Assembly (NCBI GenBank): GCA_030623035.1
Contig: JAUXFK010000185.1
Span: 1 to 5,771 of the forward strand
Length of the DNA stretch: 5,771 nt
Source: Deltaproteobacteria bacterium
GTDB lineage: Bacteria > Desulfobacterota > UBA8473
Direction of reading: 5' to 3'
Shown here: one piece after another, positions 5,722-5,771 of the stretch
Layout of the letters: every line of letters begins with the position of its first letter
Position numbering within the stretch: the first letter of the stretch is position 1
Notes under the pieces: generated by a model
Databases searched by the model: none
The model's input: only the letters and a program-made list of their open reading frames with translations
Told to the model about the DNA's origin: nothing
Made by a program: the position numbers and the translations under genes

Positions 5722-5771
5722 ATGGCCCTTTTGCCCAATCTCTGTGTCAGGCTCAGATTTTAATCCTCGAA
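5706..5771. repeat. Repeat family 2, copy C (runs off the window)
   Basis: TAGTGTCCATC at 5706-5716 repeats the terminus of copy A (440-450) with full identity. The stretch 5708-5733 matches the minus-strand reading of copy B (1411-1436) at 24 of 26 positions. The inner part (CCCAATCTCTGTGTCAGG and on) differs from copy A and continues to the window edge, so the other end lies outside. The copy begins inside the synthetase gene and supplies its TAA (5719-5721). From memory, similar long palindromic elements with this inner sequence occur in Deltaproteobacteria; not checked. Confidence 0.7.

Overview
The window looks like a chromosomal segment of a moderately AT-rich Gram-negative bacterium, most likely from the former Deltaproteobacteria (Desulfobacterota). 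The grounds are an outer-membrane-type RlpA lipoprotein, a stand-alone archaeal-type ADP-forming acyl-CoA synthetase alpha subunit, a stand-alone pyruvate kinase C-terminal-like protein, and two kinds of palindromic, MITE-like dispersed repeat of a sort common in that group. The lineage is an inference; there is no rRNA or other marker.

Layout. Bases 1-137 are a palindromic repeat (family 1). Bases 138-888 hold no intact recognisable gene. This stretch contains an AT-rich region, a fragment of a second repeat family (copy A, about 440-486), and the apparently decapitated remnant of a small Cys-containing protein (498-683). A small secreted protein of unknown function follows (889-1290). A second, compact palindromic copy of repeat family 2 (copy B, 1354-1436) lies just before a tight three-gene cluster, all on the plus strand: the pyruvate kinase C-terminal-like protein (1459-2025), glucose-6-phosphate isomerase (2042-3481) and the lytic transglycosylase lipoprotein RlpA (3481-4125). 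The gaps are 16 nt and a 1-nt stop/start overlap, so the three genes are probably one transcription unit. A 192-nt gap with possible coding debris separates them from an ADP-forming acyl-CoA synthetase alpha subunit (4318-5721). Its last codons and stop codon lie inside a third copy of repeat family 2 (copy C, 5706 to the window end).

How the genes may work together. Glucose-6-phosphate isomerase is central to glycolysis and gluconeogenesis and supplies fructose-6-phosphate for amino-sugar and peptidoglycan precursors; RlpA acts on peptidoglycan at the septum. The link between them may be only shared housekeeping expression. The synthetase subunit would make ATP from an acyl-CoA when paired with an ATP-grasp beta subunit, which is not in this window.

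I found no defence system, CRISPR array, tRNA, rRNA, transposase or clearly novel multi-gene system. The most distinctive feature is how repeat family 2 has shaped gene edges: it abuts a broken small gene, fills the leader of the three-gene cluster and creates a spurious upstream ATG there, and supplies the stop codon of the synthetase gene.
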